From Calothrix sp. HK-06 (lineage in GTDB: Bacteria; Cyanobacteriota; Cyanobacteriia; Cyanobacteriales; Nostocaceae), in the NCBI RefSeq assembly GCF_001904745.1, contig NZ_MRCD01000029.1, positions 1 to 64,000 of the forward strand: a stretch of DNA of 64,000 nucleotides, in the 5' to 3' direction. Under the pieces are notes generated by a model. That model was given only the letters and a program-made list of their open reading frames with translations, did no database searches and was not told the origin of the DNA. Each line of letters starts with the position of its first letter. Positions within the stretch are counted from its first letter, which is position 1. Positions 8,814 to 18,344 of this stretch are shown here, one piece after another. The position numbers were made by a program, and so were the translations under genes.

Positions 8814-9851
8814 TTAGGGTGTGGGTACCAATACTGGTTGAGTATTGAGTATTCCGTTTAATAGGGATGCGGGACGTTGACCGTGGGGCCAAGCGAAAGC
8901 GTGTTTAAACGCAGCATCTTGACAAGCTTGTAGTTGTTGGAAATTGATAATGTCGTAGGTCAACAAATTCTCATACTCAAACGGTAAGCGCACGTTATGT
9001 AGTCCCGCATTATCCGTACAAATTGCAATATCCACCCCAGCTTCAAAACAACGGTCAAACACTGTTTTTAATTGACGAATATCTTCCAACGTACCCGTTT
9101 TAATGTATGTAGTTGGACAAACTTCTAAACATTGTCCACGCTGTGCGAGTTCAGGTAACAACTCAGGATGTAATAAAGGAACTTGAATCCCGTGTCCGAT
9201 ACGCATTAAACAAGGTAATAGTTCTGGATAACAACCTGCTATTGTTTCATATAAGTGTCCGGTAGTTTTCACTCCTAATGACAGCGCATAATTATAAAGT
9301 TGTATCCACTCTTCTAACCTTTCTGCGTAGTAACTATCTCCTCCTGCTACATCTACCCCACATACGAAGTTTTTGTTTTCTGCTGCTAGGTCAACTATTG
9401 CTTTATTTACCTCATATGGTAAACGTGCGTGCATACACAATATTTGACTTGTGACAATGGGATACTCCGGTATTTGACTCGCTTTACCCACTACCTCAAC
9501 TATTTCTCTCATTTTGTCAATTCGTTCTGATTGACTCAGGTGTTCGGGTGTGCGTAGATATGGAGTATAACGTAATTCCAAGTACGCCAGATTTTCAAAT
9601 ATATAGGCGCCTCTCAATAAGCGATAAATAAAATAAGGGAGAGTTTCTACAGTTTGAACACTTTCAACTAATGTGTGTAATTCCAGATATTCATCCAGGG
9701 TATTACGAGGCTTTGTATAAAATTCTTCAAATGTTGAGTAATCATTAAAGCGGGATACCATATCCTCGGAATGACGCTGGAAATATCTCCATAGTACGCG
9801 AGGTACTACTGAACCTCCCAAATGCCGATGCAATTCCGCGTATAATGCCAT
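8814..9851 (-). CDS. Adenosine deaminase-like amidohydrolase
   Basis: A 345-residue TIM-barrel protein of the adenosine/adenine deaminase family. The zinc-binding start ELHRHLGGSV (H8xH10) and the RIGHG motif are intact. The catalytic motif normally HAGE reads GHLYE, and the C-terminal metal motif normally TDDP reads TDNAGLH, so substrate or activity may differ from true adenosine deaminase. Expected to be cytoplasmic and to act on a purine or related ring. ATG at 9851. It stands alone on the minus strand, with a palindromic repeat upstream. Confidence 0.8.
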   Translation of the reverse strand: MALYAELHRHLGGSVVPRVLWRYFQRHSEDMVSRFNDYSTFEEFYTKPRNTLDEYLELHTLVESVQTVETLPYFIYRLLRGAYIFENLAYLELRYTPYLRTPEHLSQSERIDKMREIVEVVGKASQIPEYPIVTSQILCMHARLPYEVNKAIVDLAAENKNFVCGVDVAGGDSYYAERLEEWIQLYNYALSLGVKTTGHLYETIAGCYPELLPCLMRIGHGIQVPLLHPELLPELAQRGQCLEVCPTTYIKTGTLEDIRQLKTVFDRCFEAGVDIAICTDNAGLHNVRLPFEYENLLTYDIINFQQLQACQDAAFKHAFAWPHGQRPASLLNGILNTQPVLVPTP

Positions 9852-9936
9852 AATGCCATTTTTTTATATATATTTTATTAATCTTAACAAGAACAATGTA
9901 AAAAGTAGTCTGTACGCAGAATAATTTTTCATGTAA

Positions 9937-9956
9937 AGACGTTACATGTAACGTCT
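9937..9956. repeat. Perfect 20-bp palindrome AGACGTTACA-TGTAACGTCT
   Basis: A perfect palindrome extended by GTA and TAC on either side with single mismatches, giving a 28-base hairpin between the histidine kinase and adenosine-deaminase-like genes. It looks like a member of the cyanobacterial AGACGTTGCATGCAACGTCT-like dispersed repeats. Confidence 0.75.
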
Positions 9957-10027
9957 CTACAGTGTTTATAGCGCACTGCGAATATCGACACCATCTATCG
10001 CAGGCGCCACTATATACATGTAAAAAC

Positions 10028-11767
10028 TTATCGCACACGCTTTCCGGTTGTGCTACATACACTTGTTAACTGTATTGGTAAAGTATCGGTAGGGTTGCTT
10101 TTAATTACAGGTAAATAGACTTTGAAACAAGTACCTTCACCGACTTTGCTATGAACGTCAATGAACCCACCATGATTGGTGATGATGCTTTTTGTCGTCG
10201 AAAGTCCTAAACCAGTTCCTTTGCCAACTTCTTTGGTAGTGAAAAATGGTTCAAAGATATGCTCTAAATTAGATGCTGGTATCCCGATTCCAGTATCTGT
10301 GACTGTGATGATGACGAAATTACTCTCGGTGTCGGCGCCGTTTAAATGTAAACTTAATTTACCACCCTGTGGCATTGCATCTCGTGCGTTGACAGCAAGG
10401 TTCATCAAGACTTGGTGTATTTGAGTGGTATTTCCGATTACAGAGCCTAAATATGGAGATACACTGATTTGACAGGCAATAGATTTAGGAAATGTTTGGG
10501 TGATGAAAAGCTCGACATCGCTAAATACTGCTTTCAAGTCGATAAGAGTTTGTTTATCAACACCACGAGCAAATAATAATATCTGTTTAATTAGGTTTGC
10601 TCCACGTTTGACATTGTTTTCTAGCGTCGTTAGCAAAGAGTTATATTCGTTGTTAGGCAATTTCATTCGTAATAACTGTGCTGACAAAAGAATTGGAGAA
10701 AGCACGTTATTCAAGTCATGAGCAATACCACCAGCTAAAGAACCAATAGTGTCGAGACGTTGGAAACGTAACAGTGTGGAAAATAGTTGCTTTTGTTCGG
10801 TAATGTCACGTGTCACCGATAAATTCAGAAAACTCCCATCTTCGCAACTCAACGGGACTGCTTGTGTTTTCACCCAACGACGTGTCCCTTGAACGTTAAC
10901 CTCAAATTCTAATGTTCCTGCGTTTCCTCTGCATACACTTTCATGCAATGCTGCAAATGCGCTTAGGTACTCACACTCTACTCTTGTATCAACTCGTTTG
11001 CCAAGTAGCTCGTTTGCACCGAAAGCTTTCATCATTTTGATTCCATTGGCATTTATCTCCAATAGCGTTGTGTCGGGAGCAATTAACTCCACACACTCAC
11101 TTGCATCCATTAACGCTTGTAAACGATTCTCACACGAAGCTAACTTTCGTTCTGTCACCTGTAAATGCATTAAGGTACTTCGCAGTAGCAAATAGAATAG
11201 TACTAATAACCCGACATTCCCAAATGTGGCAATCGAAAAAGTTGTTATTGTATGAACAAAGCTGATTTGCGAAGCTTTGATGACTGTTTTAAGCTGTTTA
11301 GACTCGTTTGCTTTCATTTTATTAAACAATTGCTGAATATCACGAGTCAAAACCTCTGTTGATAACAACTCTTGATTTTTATTACCATTTATTTGACTTT
11401 CAAACAGATTAAAACTATTAGTAATTTTGTCTTTAAGTAAATTTATATACTGATTATCATTTACGTAGCTAAAGATGGTAGTAAGCTGTTTAAGACTTGT
11501 ATTCGTTTGCTCAACTCCAACGGTATAATCTGATAGATAATTTTGATTATTTGTGACTAAGTAAGTTTGAAAAGATATTTGAGTATTATTAAACTCTAAA
11601 AGCGTTCGTTCAAGTTGACTAATAACCTGTAAAGCTTGGTTTACTGAATCTTGATGATAAATGAGTTTAAATGTATTACTATAAGAGATTACGGCATTTA
11701 TCACGACGACTGCTAATGCTACCCCAAAAACAGTCGTCAGTTTTTTCAGTCTAGACAACTTCTTCAT
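10028..11767 (-). CDS. Membrane sensor histidine kinase (CHASE3-type, PAS, HisKA, HATPase)
   Basis: A 579-residue sensor kinase from the ATG at 11767. A first membrane segment ([19 protein letters not shown]) and a second near residue 185 ([14 protein letters not shown]) enclose an extracytoplasmic helical domain like CHASE3. A PAS domain (about 215-325) ends in DITEQKQ. The phosphoacceptor is H350 in [11 protein letters not shown], a type common in NtrB-like and hybrid kinases, followed by an N-box ([14 protein letters not shown]), DTGIGI and GTGLGLS. The protein ends shortly after the ATPase with no receiver domain. Cognate regulator not in the window. Confidence 0.88.
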   Translation of the reverse strand: MKKLSRLKKLTTVFGVALAVVVINAVISYSNTFKLIYHQDSVNQALQVISQLERTLLEFNNTQISFQTYLVTNNQNYLSDYTVGVEQTNTSLKQLTTIFSYVNDNQYINLLKDKITNSFNLFESQINGNKNQELLSTEVLTRDIQQLFNKMKANESKQLKTVIKASQISFVHTITTFSIATFGNVGLLVLFYLLLRSTLMHLQVTERKLASCENRLQALMDASECVELIAPDTTLLEINANGIKMMKAFGANELLGKRVDTRVECEYLSAFAALHESVCRGNAGTLEFEVNVQGTRRWVKTQAVPLSCEDGSFLNLSVTRDITEQKQLFSTLLRFQRLDTIGSLAGGIAHDLNNVLSPILLSAQLLRMKLPNNEYNSLLTTLENNVKRGANLIKQILLFARGVDKQTLIDLKAVFSDVELFITQTFPKSIACQISVSPYLGSVIGNTTQIHQVLMNLAVNARDAMPQGGKLSLHLNGADTESNFVIITVTDTGIGIPASNLEHIFEPFFTTKEVGKGTGLGLSTTKSIITNHGGFIDVHSKVGEGTCFKVYLPVIKSNPTDTLPIQLTSVCSTTGKRVR

Positions 11768-12034
11768 GCGTCCCTTGATATCCAACAAGTGATGACCTTG
11801 ACTGCTGATGTTCCCGGTTCGGGGAAAATAACAATAGCTACTTCTTTATGGCTTTTGCTGTATCAAGTTACTCAAAGTTTATAGAAACTGGGTTTGTTTT
11901 TGATATGTTGTAATAAAAAGAACAATTTTACATAGAAACCCGGTTTATTTAATTTTGTTGAAAGGTAATAACGAAGTCTTGACATAATTAAAATTGCCTG
12001 CTAATAATAGTTGTTTGTGGAAACTTTAGAATAA

Positions 12035-13393
<1,359 letters not shown>

Positions 13394-13426
13394 AGACCGA
13401 ATAAGTTCAGTCTGTATAGGAGTTAT

Positions 13427-13448
13427 GAGACCGAATTTATTCGGTCTC
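13427..13448. repeat. Palindrome GAGACCGAAT-ATTCGGTCTC
   Basis: A 10-bp inverted repeat with a two-base centre, preceded 30 nt upstream by a partial copy (GAGACCGAATAAGTTCAG). It lies between purA and rplY without a T tract, so repeat or weak terminator. Confidence 0.65.
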
Positions 13449-13509
13449 TACAAATATTCTCTGTTACACTAAGATTTGCTGCGAAAACGAAAAGAAGAAG
13501 TTTATTGAT

Positions 13510-13809
13510 ATGCCACTGACAATTGAATGTAAGAAGCGACCCGAAGGTAGTAAACCAAATGCCTTACGTCGTTCAGGATTATTACCTGCTAATTTGTATG
13601 GTCACAACGGTAATGAATCTATATCGCTTGTGATTGACAGAAAAACCGTTGAAACGCTGCTTAGAAAAGCGCGTGTAAATGATACACCAATTGAACTCAA
13701 GATAACTGACGGACAATGGGTTGGCAATACGGTGATTAAGGAAGTGCAAGCTCATCCTGCTAAAGGCACTTTGTATCATTTGAGCTTCTTTTCTCTTGGC
13801 AAAGGTTAA
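13510..13809 (+). CDS. rplY: 50S ribosomal protein L25
   Basis: A 99-residue short-form L25, which binds 5S rRNA in the large subunit. Typical sequence: [24 protein letters not shown] at the start, [14 protein letters not shown] in the middle, [16 protein letters not shown] at the end. It lacks the C-terminal CTC extension, as expected for the short form. Same strand as purA with 116 nt between them, and its own intrinsic terminator follows. Confidence 0.9.
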   Translation: MPLTIECKKRPEGSKPNALRRSGLLPANLYGHNGNESISLVIDRKTVETLLRKARVNDTPIELKITDGQWVGNTVIKEVQAHPAKGTLYHLSFFSLGKG

Positions 13810-13869
13810 TAAAGATACTAAGTATCTGTATTTCCCGCTATTTGAAGTTTCTACGAAGCAATTAATTAG

Positions 13870-13895
13870 ACCAGGGTTAATGCCCTGGTTTTTTT
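13870..13895 (+). terminator. Intrinsic terminator after rplY
   Basis: ACCAGGG / CCCTGGT 7-bp stem with a 6-nt loop followed by seven T. A standard Rho-independent terminator 60 nt after the rplY stop. Confidence 0.9.
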
Positions 13896-13987
13896 GTTAA
13901 GCTGGGCAGGTTTAGGAGATTTTTAGCTCCGTTTTAAGATATCTTTTAACCTGCCACTACTTGTTTGTAAAAACCCATCAATACACT

Positions 13988-15532
13988 ATGTCTGATACTT
14001 CGCTTCCTGCTTTAATTCAGCAAATGCAACAACCTGGTTTCTATCCACATCCGTGTCAGGAACCTATACAACTAATTCAAACGCACTGTTCGTATGTTCT
14101 GTTAACTGGTGACTATGTATATAAGTTAAAAAAGCCTGTGGATTTTGGCTTTTTGAATTATTCTACTTTAGATTTACGGCGCCATTTTTGTCATGAGGAG
14201 TTGCGTCTTAACCAAAGAGGTGCTGCTGAATTGTATTTGGAAGTTTTGCCTATTTATCAAAGCAATGAGCAATATCAATTCGGCGCCACGGGTGATGCTG
14301 TAGAATATGCCCTGAAGATGCGACAGTTTCCTGATGATGGTTTATTTAGCACAATGTTCGAGTCAGGGAAGATAAACGAGTCGTATATTGAAGATTTGGG
14401 CAGGATTGTAGCTCGCTATCACAGTAAGACTGAGACGTCGGAATATATTAGTAGTTTCGGGACGATTGCAAAAGTTCGTGAAGCGTTCGACCAAAACTAC
14501 GAACAGACTGTTAATTATATAGGTGGTCCCCAAACACAACAACAGTTCGACGAAACCCAACAATATACCGATAAGTTTTTTGCAGAACGCAACGAACTAT
14601 TCCAAAGTCGCATTGCTAATAACTTTATCCGTGAATGTCATGGTGATTTGCACATGCGGAATATTTGTTTGTGGCATGAGCAAATTTTACTCTTTGATTG
14701 TATTGAGTTTAACGAACCGTTTCGTTTTGTTGATGTAATGTATGATGTCGCGTTTACTGTAATGGATTTGGAAGCGCGCAGACGTAAGGATTTAGCTAAT
14801 ATATTCTTAAATACTTATGTTGAACAAACGGGTGATTGGGAAGGTTTACAGGTGTTGCCTTTGTATTTGAGTCGGCAAGCGTATGTACGAGCGAAGGTGA
14901 TTTCATTTTTACTCGATGACCCAAATGTTCCTGCTTCTGTGAAAGAAGAATCCGCAAGAACCGCAGCACCATATTACACCCAGGCATGGGAATATACCCA
15001 TAAACAAACTGGAAGATTGATTTTGATGTCAGGGGTGTCGGGGTCTGGTAAAAGTACAACCGCTCGTTATTTAGCAAAACAAATTGGCGCCATTCATTTA
15101 CGTAGTGATGCAGTACGGAAGCATTTAGGGGGTGTAGAATTGTATGAACGTGGTAGCAGCCAATTATACACTCCAGAAATGACGGCGAAGACTTATGCTC
15201 GATTGGTACATTTGGGTGTAATGCTTGCAAACACTGGGTTTAACGTAATTTTAGATGCCAAGTTTGACAAAGTAAATTTACGTAGTGATGCGATAAATAA
15301 AGCAACTGAAAAAGGGATTCCAATACAGATAATACAGTGTACGGCGCCAGTAGAAGTGTTAAACGAGCGGTTGAGTAGTCGCAGTGGAGATATAGCGGAT
15401 GCAACAGTAGATTTACTGTCATCGCAGCTACAATCATCAGAAGCATTTACAGCAAGTGAAAAAAGTTATATAAAAATCTTGGACACAACTCAACCACTAG
15501 CGTCACAATTAGATGATGTAATTCGCCAATAG
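13988..15532 (+). CDS. Bifunctional APH-like kinase and P-loop kinase protein
   Basis: A 514-residue cytoplasmic protein from the ATG at 13988 (the frame is open from a TTG at 13961). The N-terminal half is an aminoglycoside-phosphotransferase-like fold: KLKKPVDFGFLNYSTLDLRR, then ECHGDLHMRNICL (catalytic HGDLHxxN) and LFDCIEFNEPFRFVD (metal-binding Asp). The C-terminal part is a P-loop kinase with GVSGSGKSTTARYLA and LRSDAVRKHL. This fused architecture is widespread in bacteria but its substrate is unknown. Probably co-transcribed with the next gene, 9 nt away. Confidence 0.82.
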   Translation: MSDTSLPALIQQMQQPGFYPHPCQEPIQLIQTHCSYVLLTGDYVYKLKKPVDFGFLNYSTLDLRRHFCHEELRLNQRGAAELYLEVLPIYQSNEQYQFGATGDAVEYALKMRQFPDDGLFSTMFESGKINESYIEDLGRIVARYHSKTETSEYISSFGTIAKVREAFDQNYEQTVNYIGGPQTQQQFDETQQYTDKFFAERNELFQSRIANNFIRECHGDLHMRNICLWHEQILLFDCIEFNEPFRFVDVMYDVAFTVMDLEARRRKDLANIFLNTYVEQTGDWEGLQVLPLYLSRQAYVRAKVISFLLDDPNVPASVKEESARTAAPYYTQAWEYTHKQTGRLILMSGVSGSGKSTTARYLAKQIGAIHLRSDAVRKHLGGVELYERGSSQLYTPEMTAKTYARLVHLGVMLANTGFNVILDAKFDKVNLRSDAINKATEKGIPIQIIQCTAPVEVLNERLSSRSGDIADATVDLLSSQLQSSEAFTASEKSYIKILDTTQPLASQLDDVIRQ

Positions 15533-15541
15533 TATTTTCTC

Positions 15542-16042
15542 ATGGCACCACAAAAAAATAATAATCCGTTACCTATTTCTCCCAACTTTTCTAACCAGCT
15601 TATATTTGGCTTGTTTTTGACGCTCGTGCTGTCAATGACAGGTTTGCCATATGCTTGGAGTATATTTCTAGGCATTTTGGGTGGTTTTACACTTGGTTGG
15701 ATTAGCGAAACGAACAAAAGTGGACCTCAACAGTCAAACGTTGCGACTTCGGAAGGTATCGACGCTGGGTTAAAATACTGGTTATTTTTCCTGGCTGGCT
15801 TTATGGTATTAAGAATCTTTCCAGCACCCTTAAATATTTTGTTAAGTGGACTGGCTGGTTTCGGTGGTGGAACAATTATTGCTTGGTGGGGAAGTCGAGA
15901 AGCAACGCAAACTGAATTACCACCTGAGTTGACCGAAGACGAAATTGCCGAACTACCTAAACAAACTTTTGGTCGTCATCGCAAAGAAACTCGTCGGTTC
16001 CGTCGTCCACGTGGCAGAATCAATTTTCGTTTTTGGGAATAA
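15542..16042 (+). CDS. Conserved membrane protein with basic C-terminal tail
   Basis: A 166-residue protein with about four hydrophobic segments (LIFGLFLTLVLSMTGLPYAWSIFLGILGGFTLGW and WLFFLAGFMVLRIFPAPLNILLSGLAGFGGG). It ends in an acidic stretch, ELPPELTEDEIAELP, and an Arg-rich cytoplasmic tail, RRFRRPRGRINFRF. Family not recognised. The gene starts 9 nt after the kinase fusion and is followed after 54 nt by a DUF218 gene, so the three may form one operon. Confidence 0.65.
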   Translation: MAPQKNNNPLPISPNFSNQLIFGLFLTLVLSMTGLPYAWSIFLGILGGFTLGWISETNKSGPQQSNVATSEGIDAGLKYWLFFLAGFMVLRIFPAPLNILLSGLAGFGGGTIIAWWGSREATQTELPPELTEDEIAELPKQTFGRHRKETRRFRRPRGRINFRFWE

Positions 16043-16096
16043 ATTTAAATCTGGGGAAATCTACCCAAAAACTTATTCCCGTTCTTTAATTTCTTT

Positions 16097-16885
16097 ATGT
16101 TTCTTTATCTTTCTAAATTGATACCACTATTTTTCTACCCGCTTGGACTCAGTTGCGTGGTGTTAATAGTGGCTTTTTTGACTGGTGGTAGGCGCCCACG
16201 TACTGCGGCGTTTTGTATCGCTTTTGCGCTAATACTACTATTGGGTACTAGTAATGGTTGGGTGTCGCGCTATTTAGTGCGTTCGCTCGAATGGCAAAAT
16301 ACTCCAAGTCAGTTACCAAATGCTGAAGCGATTGTAGTACTCGGTGGTGCTACTCGCTCGGCACTTTTACCGCGACCAACGGTAGATTTACAAGAGTCTG
16401 GAGATAGAGTTATTTATGCTGCACAACTTTATCGCCAAAAAAAGGCGCCTTTACTTATATTAAGCGGTGGTCGAATCGAGTGGTTCGGTAAAGGTACGCC
16501 CGAATCTCAAGATATGGCGACAATTTTAACTTCGATTGGTATACCAAAAGAAGCATTAATTCAAGAACCAGATTCGCTTAACACCTATCAAAACGCAGTT
16601 AATGTTAGAAAAATTTTAGAACAACGTAATATTAAGCGTGTATTGCTTGTTACATCCGCTATTCATATGCCGCGTTCGCTGTTAATCTTTCAAAAGCAAA
16701 ATATAGATGTAATTGCGGCGCCGACCGATTTTTTAGTTAGTACTGGTGAATTGCAAGAATTAACGAGTACACCAAAAGCTGCTATTTTAAATTTGCTACC
16801 TGACACTAGTAATATAGACCAGTTTACTAGCGCGCTTAAAGAATATATTGGTATTGTTATATATCGCTTACGAGGTTGGTTGTAG
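16097..16885 (+). CDS. YdcF/ElyC-family (DUF218) membrane protein
   Basis: A 262-residue protein with two N-terminal membrane spans (LIPLFFYPLGLSCVVLIVAFL and AAFCIAFALILLLGTSNGW) followed by the DUF218 fold: AEAIVVLGGATR, LILSGGRIEW, ESQDMATIL, NTYQNAVNVRKIL and RVLLVTSAIHMPRSLLIFQKQ. Members such as ElyC and SanA act in envelope or peptidoglycan-lipid metabolism. The exact reaction is unsettled. Last of three co-directional genes. Confidence 0.82.
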   Translation: MFLYLSKLIPLFFYPLGLSCVVLIVAFLTGGRRPRTAAFCIAFALILLLGTSNGWVSRYLVRSLEWQNTPSQLPNAEAIVVLGGATRSALLPRPTVDLQESGDRVIYAAQLYRQKKAPLLILSGGRIEWFGKGTPESQDMATILTSIGIPKEALIQEPDSLNTYQNAVNVRKILEQRNIKRVLLVTSAIHMPRSLLIFQKQNIDVIAAPTDFLVSTGELQELTSTPKAAILNLLPDTSNIDQFTSALKEYIGIVIYRLRGWL

Positions 16886-16887
16886 AT

Positions 16888-16985
16888 TGGCAACGGATGT
16901 AACGGATGAGTTATTATTATAAACAAAGATTTATGATTTCTTGTATAAAAGAAGCTATCTGTTACATCCGTTTATCATCCGTTGC
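16888..16985. repeat. Inverted-repeat element of the CAACGGATGTAACGGATG family
   Basis: The left end GGCAACGGATGTAACGGATG and right end ACATCCGTTTATCATCCG + TTGCC are inverted copies, about 97 bp end to end with an AT-rich centre. The same design occurs at 63638-63727 and in compact form at 35874-35936, with partial copies near 80 and 22386. Confidence 0.75.
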
Positions 16986-17172
16986 CTGCTTTGTTAATTC
17001 TGATATTCTGGTGTGTATCGATCCAGCTTCACTAGATTTTCCTTGAGATTTGTACAGTGAAGCTAGCTCTTTATATTATTAATGGCTTCGTCTAATATAT
17101 TATTATCAATTATAATGATTTTTCCTGGTTTTCTACGAACTAACCGTAAACATATACGACAACATTCATTGG

Positions 17173-17361
17173 CCCTCTATGTCCAGTAAAGATAATTTTA
17201 CTGTCATTATTTAGACTGTCCTCAACTAACTGCTCTAACTCATCAATTATGTCGTTACCATAGCCAACTCGAAACCTTTATAAATCTCTTTCTTCTAGCA
17301 GAGGCATAAGTTATAAATTTCGGTAAGCCTCTTGGAAATTTTTTAACAAATCGTTAGACAT
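17173..17361 (-). pseudogene. Dead P-loop NTPase gene fragment with two nonsense codons
   Basis: From the ATG at 17361 the frame reads SNDLLKNFQEAYRNL, stop, LMPLLEERDL, stop, RFRVGYGNDIIDELEQLVED, SKIIFTGHRG, then loses frame where the Walker A Lys/Ser should follow. I recognise the N-terminus of a cyanobacterial ATP-binding protein in which the two stops (both TAA) replace probable CAA codons. Coding-looking sequence in another frame continues to about 17090. Its rest is gone. Assignment is from memory of the family and should be checked. Confidence 0.6.
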
Positions 17362-17541
17362 TGAGTAGTACACCTTTAGGAACTATCTATAATATAATAT
17401 CATCGCTCTTTTTTCTTTTCTTGGATGGGAGATACGTTACATCCTACATACAGGCGCCAACATTTCTTAGCTTTTAAGTCCTAATCGCTACAATAAGAGG
17501 TAGGGCAAATTAACTCCTAACTCTAAGTAATAATTTTTTTT

Positions 17542-17763
17542 ATGTCAAAAGATTTTCCACATATTATACCTTCGCCGCCTGCGGAAGTTGAAGAGGTGTT
17601 TGGGGCAGCAGAGGTAACGAGGGAATATTATCATGAAGTTAAAATACGGGCTGAACACAAACAGCACTGTGAATGGTACCGCGCGACTGCCGCGCGTCAC
17701 CGTGATGAACTTGAAAAAATGCGCGGCGAATTGAATATTTTTGCATGGTTTCGCCGGCGGTGA
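17542..17763 (+). CDS. Small conserved hypothetical protein
   Basis: A 73-residue basic protein, not recognised: MSKDFPHIIPSPP, then a charged helix rich in Glu/His/Arg (EVTREYYHEVKIRAEHKQ), ending ELNIFAWFRRR. No signal peptide or membrane span. The ATG is preceded by a T-rich stretch without a strong ribosome binding site. It ends 10 nt from the convergent ftrV gene. Codon-like composition and a clean ORF argue that it is real; the role is unknown. Confidence 0.55.
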   Translation: MSKDFPHIIPSPPAEVEEVFGAAEVTREYYHEVKIRAEHKQHCEWYRATAARHRDELEKMRGELNIFAWFRRR

Positions 17764-17772
17764 TTGTTACAT

Positions 17773-18054
17773 TTATTGAATGACTTCTAGTTCGTTTTCA
17801 CGTAGATGTGCCTTGAATTTTTTAGTGAATTGAACCAATATCGGCAAGTTGGCACTAACAGGCCTACCATGCCACTCGGTTACAATACGTTCTACTTGTC
17901 CTTCTGTGCCTTTGAGGTCAAAGGCTTTACCGCGATGTTCAGGATGATGGTAAATTATAACCGACTCTTTAACACGAACGCGATCTCCTGTTTTCATATC
18001 AGCACTTACACCTAACTTTACTGTTTGCACTTCTACTAGTGTCTCCACACTCAT
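17773..18054 (-). CDS. ftrV: Ferredoxin:thioredoxin reductase, variable chain
   Basis: A 93-residue protein with the FtrV SH3-like fold: MKTGDRVRVKESVIIYHHPEHRGKAFDLKGTEGQVERIV, then GRPVSANLPILVQFTKKFKAHLRENELEVI. This subunit docks against the catalytic iron-sulfur chain (FtrC) that passes electrons from ferredoxin to thioredoxins in the light. About 19 residues precede the conserved MKTGDRV, so either the ORF start at 18054 gives a short N-terminal extension or the internal ATG is used. FtrC is not in the window. Confidence 0.9.
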   Translation of the reverse strand: MSVETLVEVQTVKLGVSADMKTGDRVRVKESVIIYHHPEHRGKAFDLKGTEGQVERIVTEWHGRPVSANLPILVQFTKKFKAHLRENELEVIQ

Positions 18055-18193
18055 CCCTCATTGAATATGACGCACGACAAAAAAGATCGCCCCTTGCTTA
18101 CTGTGATTTGAGTTAAAGTCCTTTTGTAATCCTTACTGGTCATAAATAATATTGGTAATTTATTCGGACTTTGAGATGTTTTTAGACGAACAA

Positions 18194-18213
18194 AAGCCTG
18201 CTCGTGCAGGCTT
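18194..18213 (-). terminator. Hairpin AAGCCTGC/GCAGGCTT, probable terminator
   Basis: A perfect 8-bp stem with a TCGT loop. Read on the minus strand it is followed by TTTGTTC, so it could end transcripts of the phosphatase gene that stops at 18345. Confidence 0.5.
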
Positions 18214-18344
18214 GAGTTATCCAAAATATAACTCTATGGAGATAAACGAGTTTAGACGATAAAACCATCTAAATATAGCAAGAGGTCTAATCATCTCCTA
18301 ATTCTCACACAATATTGTCGCACTTGATAGTGGGGAGCAAAGCC

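Noticed and set aside
11774-11881. Plus-strand stretch reading VMTLTADVPGSGKITIATSL, a Walker A-like sequence
   Set aside because: Only about 35 codons, no start, no second nucleotide-binding motif. Could be a remnant of an ATPase but chance is not excluded.
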